From the NCBI GenBank assembly GCA_947498785.1, contig CANMLS010000009.1, positions 62,001 to 126,000 of the forward strand: a stretch of DNA of 64,000 nucleotides, given 5' to 3'. Below the pieces are notes generated by a model that had not been told where the DNA came from, ran no database searches, and was given only the letters and a program-made list of their open reading frames with translations. Every line of letters starts with the position of its first letter. Position 1 is the stretch's first letter. Source of the stretch: an uncultured Aquimarina sp. (lineage in GTDB: Bacteria; Bacteroidota; Bacteroidia; Flavobacteriales; Flavobacteriaceae). Made by a program: the position numbers and the translations under genes. Below, piece after piece: positions 57,001-64,000 of this stretch.

Positions 57001-57277
57001 AAAGAAAATAACAGATTCTGCTGATGCAGAAAAAGGGATTATGAATGTATTTAGAAGTTTGACTGGTAGAAAACCCACAAAACAAGAATTGAACCTACTA
57101 CTTGAACTAAAAAATAATGAGTATAAGAAATTTGCTTCTGATGAAGCTAAAATGAAGGGGTGGTTAAACTCCGGAGAATTCCGAATAAAAGAAAATGAAA
57201 ACAAGGCACTAATAGCTGCTAATGCTGTGGTTGCAAATACGATTATGAATTCGGATGCTACAATAACAAAAAGATAA
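54071..57277 (+). CDS. PSCyt1-DUF1549-LamG-DUF1553 lipoprotein
   Basis: This large lipoprotein of about 1068 residues (signal ending TVVIVSCGG) has four parts. A cytochrome-type domain carries CFLCHGPD (near 53-60), then a DUF1549 domain (about 130-370, with YGEQMALEWMDVARFADTHG and CARCHDHKYDP). A concanavalin/LamG sugar-binding sandwich (about 450-655) and DUF1553 (about 750-1000, with NRMWQHFFGTGLV) follow. Such proteins are abundant in Planctomycetes and occur with DUF1501 partners. Their reaction is unknown, possibly oxidation of a sugar. The start is ATG 54071, not the TTG of the track. Confidence 0.88.
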   Translation: MSFFKSIPLFLFTVVIVSCGGPDLPELVDIEYQKLPEKLDFNQHVKPILSDKCFLCHGPDKAKISAGLQLHSSETAYLELPETPGKFAIDPGNLKNSEVFRRIMTEDPKEIMPTPESHLSLTEREKAILIKWIEDGAEYKDHWAFIPIKKTPPPKVKKKELIQNPIDNYILSVLEDKKLEFASEADKEIILRRLSFDLTGMPPTVKEIDDFLADKSEDAYEKQVDRLLASKRYGEQMALEWMDVARFADTHGYSVDRYRDMSPWRDWVIDAFNKNQPYDEFVTWQLAGDLMKNPTREMKLATAFNRIHPQNMEGGIVNEEFLIEYAVDRASTTGQALMGLTVACARCHDHKYDPISHKNFYEMTTFFNNVNESGQISWNDAMPTPTMLWTNEEEEKMLTYMESLVKETEADIEKTIQEISPEIDTWVVNKKYASVKLSKKGLIGSYNLNNNSLINSINPSQKATMKREYAEGQPVDLVSGRKGKGVQFNGDTWLDLKEVGVFGRHQPFTVGVWAKIPEEVTDGNIFHKSDGAILHAWRGYHLKIVNNKLELLMAHTGPDNAIKEHTKIDIPKEIWTHFAVTYDGSSKAAGYKVYVNGKELQTEVIDDNLYKDILFGRKKEPALQFGARLRGKGIAGGVIDDINIYNRELSGIEMLQLAENTEVNSLLAKAPETLEASEKKLLRQHYIMNARSIKEQYTKLVKVRKAYVDSIEPIKEVMIMKESEPVQAYVLERGVYDARAEEVYPNTPEFLPQMVEGAPKNRLGFAQWLFRKEHPLTSRVTVNRMWQHFFGTGLVKTSEDFGNQGEMPSHPELLDYLASYFMEKDWDMKAFNKMIVMSRTYRQDSRVSEELRMMDPENRLLARGPAKRMTGEMLRDNALAASGLLNNEIGGESVKPYQPKGLWKVNNATYKEDTGEKLYRRSMYTVWKRSVPHPTLATFDTPARDVCIVRRQETNTPLQALVLLNDPTYIESARVLGKKITDSADAEKGIMNVFRSLTGRKPTKQELNLLLELKNNEYKKFASDEAKMKGWLNSGEFRIKENENKALIAANAVVANTIMNSDATITKR

Positions 57278-57280
57278 GCT

Positions 57281-58786
57281 ATGTGTGATCACCATGATAA
57301 ATTAAGGTCAAATAATGAAGACCTCCAGGAAGTAGAAAAAATGTTTGATCGTAGAGAGTTTTTAACAAAAACCTCTTTAGGATTAGGGGCTATTGCTTTT
57401 GGATCATTACTCAATGCTGATAAGGCATGGAGTAATGTTAAAAATAATAAGAAACCAGACCTCGAAATGTTTAGTAGAAACAGTCTTGGTTTACCTCATC
57501 ATATGCCAAAGGCTAAGCGAGCAATTTATCTGTTTCAAAGTGGAGGACCGTCACAATTAGAATTATTTGATTATAAGCCTAAATTGAAGGGTATGTTTGG
57601 TAAAGATTTACCAGCGTCAATCCGAAAAGGACAACGACTTACTGGTATGAGTGCTGATCAGACATCATTTCCGATCGCTGCTTCAACATTAGAATTCAAA
57701 CAATATGGAGAATCACGTGCATGGGTAAGTGAAGCAATGCCGTATTTATCAGAGGTAGTCGATGATATTTGCTTCATCAAATCAATGCAAACTGATGCGA
57801 TCAATCATGATCCAGCAATTACCTTTTTTCAAACAGGTAGTCAGCAACCAGGTAGACCTTCAATAGGTTCTTGGTTAAGCTATGGTTTAGGTTCTGATAA
57901 TGAGAATCTACCTACTTTTATTTCGTTGGTTTCAAAAAATGGAGGAGGACAGCCATTGTATTCTCGTTTATGGGGTAATGGTTTTTTACCAACAGAGCAT
58001 CAAGGTGTGCAATTCAGAAGTGGAAAAGATCCAGTACTATATTTATCAGATCCAGAAAATTATGATGGACATGACCGTCGTCATATGTTGGATTATCTAA
58101 GGAAACTAAATAATATTCAGAATGATTCTTATGGTGATCCAGAGATTAATGCCCGAATGTCACAATATGAAATGGCATTTCGTATGCAAACATCAGTACC
58201 AGAGATTACAGATATGAGCAATGAACCAGAGTATATTTTTGAAATGTATGGAGAAGATAGTCGCGACTCAGGTACTTATGCAGCCAATTGTTTGTTGGGA
58301 AGAAAATTATTAGAAAAGGATGTAAAGTTTGTACAGTTGTATCATCAGGGGTGGGATCAGCATCTAGGATGTCCAGGCGGAGTAATGATGAATTCGAGAA
58401 AGACAGATCAAGCAAATGCAGCTTTGATAAAAGATCTAAAACAACGGGGAATGTTTGAAGATACTCTGATCATTTGGGGAGGAGAATTTGGGAGAACAGT
58501 GTATTCTCAAGGAAAATTAACGGCAACTGATTATGGTCGAGATCATCACCCAAAAGCATTTACTATGTTTATGGCTGGAGCAGGTATAAAACCAGGATTT
58601 ACATATGGAGAAACTGATGATTTTAGTTATAATGTTGTAAAAGACCCCGTGCATACACACGATTTTCAAGCTACATTAATGCACTTATTTGGTATTGATC
58701 ATGAGCGGTTAATTTATAAACATCAAGGACGTCGTTTTAGATTAACAGATGTGCATGGCCATGTAGTTAAAGATATTCTTTCTTAA
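57281..58786 (+). CDS. DUF1501 family protein with Tat signal
   Basis: This 501-residue protein belongs to the DUF1501 group, which has an alkaline-phosphatase/sulfatase-like fold. A twin-arginine signal is seen near residues 23-50 (FDRREFLTKTSLGLGA). Markers are YLFQSGGPSQLELFDYKPKL, HDPAITFFQTGSQQPGRPS and WGGEFGRTVYSQ. DUF1501 genes usually pair with DUF1549/1553 genes. Here the start is three bases after the previous stop, so the two are translationally coupled. Tat export implies folding with a cofactor or metal in the cytoplasm. The reaction is not known. Confidence 0.9.
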   Translation: MCDHHDKLRSNNEDLQEVEKMFDRREFLTKTSLGLGAIAFGSLLNADKAWSNVKNNKKPDLEMFSRNSLGLPHHMPKAKRAIYLFQSGGPSQLELFDYKPKLKGMFGKDLPASIRKGQRLTGMSADQTSFPIAASTLEFKQYGESRAWVSEAMPYLSEVVDDICFIKSMQTDAINHDPAITFFQTGSQQPGRPSIGSWLSYGLGSDNENLPTFISLVSKNGGGQPLYSRLWGNGFLPTEHQGVQFRSGKDPVLYLSDPENYDGHDRRHMLDYLRKLNNIQNDSYGDPEINARMSQYEMAFRMQTSVPEITDMSNEPEYIFEMYGEDSRDSGTYAANCLLGRKLLEKDVKFVQLYHQGWDQHLGCPGGVMMNSRKTDQANAALIKDLKQRGMFEDTLIIWGGEFGRTVYSQGKLTATDYGRDHHPKAFTMFMAGAGIKPGFTYGETDDFSYNVVKDPVHTHDFQATLMHLFGIDHERLIYKHQGRRFRLTDVHGHVVKDILS

Positions 58787-58892
58787 ACAGGTCAATATTT
58801 AATTAATGGTATTTAGTCAAACGAAGTTTTCAAAAGATACTGATTAAATATTAATGATAAACAATTAGTAGCACGATAAACAAACAATATAC

Positions 58893-60002
58893 ATGAGTTC
58901 TAGAAGAAATTTTTTAAAAAATACATTTATAACAGGAACTGCACTTTCTACGGTACCTTCTTTTGGATTTAATGTAATAAAAGGAATTGCTCCAGATGAT
59001 AGTCAGATTATAGGTCATGGTAATTATAAATACAAAATACATCGAGATTGGGCTAAGATGAGTATTAGTCAGAATCCAATTTTTAATTGCCATGAAATGC
59101 AAATGGATTCTAAAGGTCGTCTATTAATGCTTGGAGATCATACAGCAAACAATATGTTTGTTTTTGATAAATCAGGAAAGTTACTTGATACCTGGGGAAC
59201 GAGATATCCAGGTGGTCATGGACTTACTTTGCACGATGAAGGAGGAGAAGATGTACTATATATTTGTGATTCGGGATGGGGACAAGATAAAGGCGGTGTA
59301 TGGTTCGAACAAGCAGGAACTGTACATAAAACTAAAATTGATGGAAAATTGATATTCACTTTTCCTGATCCAAGAACAATTGGAGTATATACTCATGATA
59401 TGAAATATATGCCCACAGAAACGTGTGTTGGGCCTAATGGAGATGTATATATAGCTGATGGATACGGATCAAATTATGTATTACAATTTAGCCATAAGGG
59501 AGAATTTATTCGCAAATTCGGAGGAATGAAGAATGAAGATAAGGAACATAATTTAAATCAAACACATGGTGTAGCGATTGATTATCGAGATAAAAATAAT
59601 CCAGTGGTGGTATGTACTTCTCGCAATGAACATTCATTTAAGTGGTATACGTTAGATGGAGAATATATAAAAACGGTTCATATGCCTGGTGCTTTTGTAT
59701 GTCGACCGGTATTAGATGATAACAATATCTATGCAGGAGTATGTTGGTCAACAACGCGCAAAGGAAAAAATTGGGTTCGAGATACAGGATTTGTGACTAT
59801 TTTAGATGGAAATAATAAAGTAGTTTCTAACCCGGGAGGAGAAGCACCTGTATATAAAGATGGAGTTTTACAACAAATGTATCAAGCACCAAAGCCAACT
59901 TTTAATCATGGACATGACGTATTTGTTGATGAAGATAAAAATTTATATATCTGCCAGTGGAATGCGCATAGAACACCTCCAATAAAATTAGAAAGAGTAT
60001 AA
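58893..60002 (+). CDS. Tat-exported NHL-type beta-propeller protein
   Basis: This 369-residue protein has a textbook Tat signal (SSRRNFLKNTFITGTAL) and a six-bladed NHL/SMP30-like propeller, with blades such as NNMFVFDKSGKLLDTWG and VLQFSHKGEFIRKFGG. Conserved His residues (CHEMQMDS, HGLTL, HGVAID, NHGHDVFVDE) repeat at blade ends and could bind metal. Similar proteins include peptidyl-alpha-hydroxyglycine lyase-like enzymes. It follows DUF1501 by 106 bases in the same direction. Confidence 0.85.
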   Translation: MSSRRNFLKNTFITGTALSTVPSFGFNVIKGIAPDDSQIIGHGNYKYKIHRDWAKMSISQNPIFNCHEMQMDSKGRLLMLGDHTANNMFVFDKSGKLLDTWGTRYPGGHGLTLHDEGGEDVLYICDSGWGQDKGGVWFEQAGTVHKTKIDGKLIFTFPDPRTIGVYTHDMKYMPTETCVGPNGDVYIADGYGSNYVLQFSHKGEFIRKFGGMKNEDKEHNLNQTHGVAIDYRDKNNPVVVCTSRNEHSFKWYTLDGEYIKTVHMPGAFVCRPVLDDNNIYAGVCWSTTRKGKNWVRDTGFVTILDGNNKVVSNPGGEAPVYKDGVLQQMYQAPKPTFNHGHDVFVDEDKNLYICQWNAHRTPPIKLERV

Positions 60003-60035
60003 TAATTTAGCTGTCAGAAGTCTTTAGGGACTTGA

Positions 60036-61445
60036 ATGAACCAAAATGTAAATTACGAAATGAACGAAGTATCAGATATCATATTATTTTTCGGTAGATT
60101 TCACCCTTTAGTAGTACACTTACCTATTGGATTCCTTTTTTTTGCTTTTATTCTGGAGGTTTTTGCCCGTTGGAAGAAAAATGATACCGTTACCGCTGCT
60201 GTACCGTTAGCATTATTGTTAGGAGCAAGTAGTGCTTTGGTAGCGTGTGTGTTAGGGTATATGTTATCACTAAGTGGTGATTATGAAGAAGGAGCTTTGG
60301 ATACTCATTTTTGGTTTGGCGTAATCACAACAGTAATCGCTTTTTTAGCATGGTTGATTAGTGTAGGAAGACTAAAGATAAAAGTTTTAAAACAAGGGAA
60401 ACCATATATGGCTACTCTTACATTGATTGTGATTTTATTAAGTGTTACGGGACACTATGGAGGTAATCTAACACATGGATCTGATTATTTAACGGCATAC
60501 ATGCCTTTTGGTAAAGAAAAGAAAGGAGATTTGGTAGCAGTAACTTCTATAGAAGAAGCTGTTGTTTTTGATCATTTGGTAAATCCAATTTTGCAGAATA
60601 AATGCACTAGTTGTCATAATGAATCAAAGAAAAAAGGACAATTATCATTTGCTAGTGAAGAAGCGATATTAAAAGGAGGAAAGACTGGTGTAACATTTAT
60701 TGCAGGAGATGCTTCAAAGTCTGAAATAATACGTAGAGTACTACTAGATGCTCATGATAAAGAATTTATGCCTCCCGAAGGTAAAACTCCTTTGACAAAA
60801 GAAGAAATTGCTATTATTGAGCATTGGATTGAAGTAGCTCAAGGTGATTTTGAAACTAAATTTGGAGCTATAGAATCTAATGAAGAGATAAAAGAAAACG
60901 CAGCTATAATGTTAGGATTGGATGCTAATTCTAAAGCTAGTTCGGCTTTGGCTAATGTCCCTGCACCGGCAGAAAAGGATGTCAAAGCTTTAATAGACGC
61001 AGGTTTTAAAGTGAGAGAACTGGTCGCAGAATCAAATTTGTTTGATGTGATTCTACCAACAGGTAAAATCAAAAAAGAAAATTCAGAAGAACTATCATCT
61101 AAATTGGCTTTGCTTCAACCTCTAAAAAATAATATAGTGTGGCTTTCTATTGGAGGGAATCATATTACAGATAATGAGTTAAAAGTATTTAATGGATTTG
61201 AGAATTTGCAATTATTGAAATTAGAGCGAAATCCTATCACAGATGAAGGAATATCATCTTTTCCAGAATTAAAAAATTTAACATCCCTAAATCTTTTCGG
61301 TACAAAAATCACGAAGTTTTCATTAACACAATTAGATAAATTTCCGAAGTTAAAAAAAATACACGTTTGGAACACAAACATCACAAGGGAAGATGTAATC
61401 GCATATAAGGCAGCCCAAGATTCTGACATAGAAGTGAATTTATAA
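60036..61445 (+). CDS. Membrane cytochrome-LRR protein (DUF2231-like)
   Basis: This 469-residue protein starts with a four-helix membrane part (about 22-145, with FHPLVVHLPIGFLFFAFIL) resembling DUF2231. A PSCyt1-like cytochrome domain (about 180-275) contains the haem motif CTSCH (190-194) and a Met ligand candidate in EFMPPEGKTP. The C-terminal part (about 310-465) is leucine-rich repeats (LLKLERNPITDEGI, LTSLNLFGTKIT). It may pass electrons from the DUF1553/DUF1501 partners into the inner membrane. The gene starts 33 bases after the propeller gene. Confidence 0.85.
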   Translation: MNQNVNYEMNEVSDIILFFGRFHPLVVHLPIGFLFFAFILEVFARWKKNDTVTAAVPLALLLGASSALVACVLGYMLSLSGDYEEGALDTHFWFGVITTVIAFLAWLISVGRLKIKVLKQGKPYMATLTLIVILLSVTGHYGGNLTHGSDYLTAYMPFGKEKKGDLVAVTSIEEAVVFDHLVNPILQNKCTSCHNESKKKGQLSFASEEAILKGGKTGVTFIAGDASKSEIIRRVLLDAHDKEFMPPEGKTPLTKEEIAIIEHWIEVAQGDFETKFGAIESNEEIKENAAIMLGLDANSKASSALANVPAPAEKDVKALIDAGFKVRELVAESNLFDVILPTGKIKKENSEELSSKLALLQPLKNNIVWLSIGGNHITDNELKVFNGFENLQLLKLERNPITDEGISSFPELKNLTSLNLFGTKITKFSLTQLDKFPKLKKIHVWNTNITREDVIAYKAAQDSDIEVNL

Positions 61446-61648
61446 TGGAAACATAAAACCAGTTTTTTTAGAAGAACTAAAAGCCTGATTATGGATTACG
61501 TATTTACGAAAACATTTCTAAAATTTTAAGTGAAAAAAATCTAAATGTTTGAAATTTACTGGATATAGCATGTTTCTTGTGTTATTTATTATAAAATTAA
61601 GTTTTTGAAATTGCATCTAAGGATTACTAAATAATTAAAGTAAGGTTT

Positions 61649-64000
61649 ATGAATTTTTATATAAAAATGTTGAGTTACTCCTTTGTAATTTCGCTGTTTA
61701 TAAGTTGTCAGGATAAACAAAGTAGTATAGCAAAAACTATAAAAATTAATGACAATTGGAAATTTATTCAAGAAGATGTCCCAAAGGCAAAAGAAATTCA
61801 TTTTGATGATTCCAATTGGAAGACGGTAAGCTTACCTCATGATTGGAGCATATCAAAACCTTTTTCTAAAGAAAACCCTTCATTTTCTCGTGGTGCATGG
61901 CTTCCTGCTGGAATTTCATATTATAGAAAGAAAATAGATTTATCAGGAATAGAAAATAATCAAAAAGTATTTATTCATTTTGAAGGTGCTTATCGTAATG
62001 CAGAAGTATGGTTTAATAATCATTATTTAGGAAAACGTCCTTTTGGATATGCAGCATTTGAGTATGAATTGACATCATTTATTTCTAGTGAAAATAAAAA
62101 TATAATCACGGTCAAATTGGATAACTCAGAGCAACCAGGGTCACGTTGGTATTCGGGTAATGGAATTTATCGTGATGTATATTTAATTACTAAAAATGAA
62201 GTGTATATACCTACCTGGGGAACTTATGTGACTACACCAGAAGTAAATTCAAATAGTGCTATAATCAACGTTGAAACATCAATAAAAAATACAAAAGTAG
62301 TAGATGAAAAAGTAATACTTAAAATTTCAGTTATTGATGATGAAGGATTAGAAGTAATTACTGAACAGAAAGAAGTTGCACTAAAGCAAGAGAGTGAGCA
62401 AAAAGAAAAGATTCAGTTAATATTAAATACTCCAAAATTATGGGATATCGATTCACCAAATTTATACATTGTTAAGGTTGAATTATTAGAAGGTGATATA
62501 ATTATAGATACCAAAACAGTAAAAACGGGTATTCGTAGTATGACATATACTGTTGATAAAGGTTTTGTACTTAATGACAAACCATTAAAAGTAAAAGGAG
62601 TGTGTTTACATCATGGTGCTGGTTCTTTGGGAGCAGCGGCACGTAAAACCAGTTATGAACGTCAAATTAGAATACTAAAAGAGATGGGAGCTAATGCTGT
62701 TCGTACTGCTCATAATCCTTTTGATACAGAATTTTTAGAGGTTTGTGATGAAATGGGAATGCTAGTGATGAACGAAGCTTTTGATGAATGGGAGGTAGTA
62801 AAAGAGCCACAAACGTATAGAGAAAAGGGAAATAAAGTTAGAATACCAGTTACTTATTATGCACATCTGTTTAAAGAATATAGCGATAAAGACTTGACTG
62901 ATTTTGTATTACGTGATCGCAATCATCCAAGTATTTTTATGTGGAGTATTGGTAATGAAATTGATCAGATGCGTGATGAGTCTGGAGTTGCAATAGCAAA
63001 GCGATTATCAAATATTATTCATGAATATGACTACCGTCCTGTAACTTGTGGTGTAAATGGTTATGGATGGGGAAAATGGCCTCATGAGCCTGCTGTTGCC
63101 CAAATAGATGTACCAGGGTATAATTATGCAAAAGGTGAAAATTATGATAAAGAACACGATGATTTTCCAAATCGAAAAATGATTGTAACAGAACATGCTT
63201 CTGCACAAATGATAGCCAATAGAGGAGAATACTATCCTTTTAAAAATAAAGATCAGGCATTACAATTAGATTTACCCATAGCACATCCAGATACTGAGAA
63301 ATTCTTAAAGAATAGAAACTTTTATAAAAGAGGAATGCAAGCTTGGCAAGATGTGAAAAATAGACCTTTCATTATGGGAGCTTTTATTTGGACAGGATGG
63401 GATTATTTAGGAGAAACGATTCCTTACGCTTGGCCAGCACGTTCTTCCAGTTTTGGGGTGATTGATTTAGCAGGTTTTCCAAAAGATGGGTATTATTACT
63501 ATCAATCAGAATGGTTAGATAAACCTGTTATACATATTTTTCCACATTGGAATTGGAAAGGTCATGAAGGAGAAAAAATAAATCTAAATGTGTTTTCGAA
63601 TGCTAAAGAAGTGGAACTTTTTGTGAATGGTGTTTCTAAAGGGAAGAAGGTAAATAATACAGGTAATTCAGATATTCTTGATTGGGAAGTGCTTTATCAA
63701 CCAGGTACGGTAAAGGCAATAGGGTATAATAACAATAAAAAGATAGTTGAAGAAGAAATTAAAACTAAAGGTGCTACTAATGGTTTAAAACTAGAGGTAA
63801 CAGATAGTAGTGAGATTACTTATATAGAAGTAACTGCATTAGATGTAAATGGTAGTTTTGTGCCAACTGCAGATGATTTGATCAATTTTGAAGTTGAAAA
63901 TGCAAAAATTATTGGAGTAGGTAATGGAAATAATAGAAGTTTGGAACCTTTTGTAGCAAATTATAGAAAATTATATAATGGTAAATGTGTTGTTATACTT
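61649..64000 (+). CDS. GH2 family glycoside hydrolase (partial, runs off window)
   Basis: This frame is missing from the ORF track because it has no stop before the window end; 784 codons are visible. A lipoprotein signal ends LFISCQDK (Cys20). The sugar-binding domain (about 30-180, with VSLPHDWSI and YYRKKIDL), an Ig-like domain (about 190-300) and the TIM barrel (about 300-610) follow. The acid/base Glu437 lies in WSIGNEIDQ and the likely nucleophile Glu515 in VTEHAS. DUF4982-like and further Ig-like domains are at the end. It is probably a beta-galactosidase or related exo-enzyme on the freed oligosaccharide. It follows the cytochrome-LRR gene by about 200 bases. Confidence 0.93.
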   Translation, partial: MNFYIKMLSYSFVISLFISCQDKQSSIAKTIKINDNWKFIQEDVPKAKEIHFDDSNWKTVSLPHDWSISKPFSKENPSFSRGAWLPAGISYYRKKIDLSGIENNQKVFIHFEGAYRNAEVWFNNHYLGKRPFGYAAFEYELTSFISSENKNIITVKLDNSEQPGSRWYSGNGIYRDVYLITKNEVYIPTWGTYVTTPEVNSNSAIINVETSIKNTKVVDEKVILKISVIDDEGLEVITEQKEVALKQESEQKEKIQLILNTPKLWDIDSPNLYIVKVELLEGDIIIDTKTVKTGIRSMTYTVDKGFVLNDKPLKVKGVCLHHGAGSLGAAARKTSYERQIRILKEMGANAVRTAHNPFDTEFLEVCDEMGMLVMNEAFDEWEVVKEPQTYREKGNKVRIPVTYYAHLFKEYSDKDLTDFVLRDRNHPSIFMWSIGNEIDQMRDESGVAIAKRLSNIIHEYDYRPVTCGVNGYGWGKWPHEPAVAQIDVPGYNYAKGENYDKEHDDFPNRKMIVTEHASAQMIANRGEYYPFKNKDQALQLDLPIAHPDTEKFLKNRNFYKRGMQAWQDVKNRPFIMGAFIWTGWDYLGETIPYAWPARSSSFGVIDLAGFPKDGYYYYQSEWLDKPVIHIFPHWNWKGHEGEKINLNVFSNAKEVELFVNGVSKGKKVNNTGNSDILDWEVLYQPGTVKAIGYNNNKKIVEEEIKTKGATNGLKLEVTDSSEITYIEVTALDVNGSFVPTADDLINFEVENAKIIGVGNGNNRSLEPFVANYRKLYNGKCVVIL

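Overview
The window reads as chromosomal DNA of a marine, gliding Bacteroidota, most likely a member of the Flavobacteriaceae. The evidence is the AT-rich sequence, SusC/SusD pairs, an ECF sigma/FecR module, a hybrid two-component regulator, a GldF/GldG gliding component, sulfatases, and short promoters of the TTG-N(~20)-TAnnTTTG type. No rRNA, tRNA, CRISPR array, insertion sequence or prophage was recognised. Genus-level placement (for example Aquimarina-like) is only a guess.

Layout. (1) 1-13161: a polysaccharide-utilisation locus with a GH3 beta-glucosidase lipoprotein, an ECF sigma factor, a FecR anti-sigma factor, a SusC receptor carrying an STN signalling domain, SusD, and after a strong terminator a large VCBS/ASPIC-UnbV surface lipoprotein. 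A minus-strand intrinsic terminator sits between fecR and susC and suggests a short antisense RNA over the susC leader. (2) 13390-16092: a small envelope redox cluster with YceI, two monohaem CxxCH lipoproteins, a DUF5777 barrel and a frameshifted OB-fold gene. (3) 16166-31064: mostly housekeeping genes, including a thioesterase, small membrane proteins with a decayed paralogue, a serine hydrolase, RmuC, an orphan FecE-type ATPase, a fused GldF-GldG protein, SAM hydrolase, PhoH and PurC, plus a double-glycine leader peptide gene. (4) 31273-41213: a BNR-repeat protein, a LolA-like protein, DUF72, a DEAD-box helicase, a multi-PAS histidine kinase with its response regulator, and an SRPBCC protein. 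(5) 41888-64000: a second catabolic region with DUF1080, ThuA, a hybrid two-component regulator, a decayed sulfatase next to an intact one, an MFS transporter, a second DUF1080 lipoprotein, an AraC regulator, and a run of DUF1549/DUF1553-LamG, DUF1501, a beta-propeller, a membrane cytochrome-LRR protein and a GH2 enzyme cut by the window end.

How they work together. In region 1, ligand binding to SusCD probably signals through the STN domain to FecR and frees the sigma factor to switch on the locus. GH3 would finish oligosaccharide hydrolysis in the periplasm. In region 5, the periplasmic sensor of the hybrid regulator and the AraC protein probably control a set of secreted enzymes acting on a sulfated or keto-modified glycan. 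This set has an inner-membrane MFS importer but no SusC/SusD pair in view. The cytochrome-domain proteins resemble sets abundant in Planctomycetes and are of unknown function.
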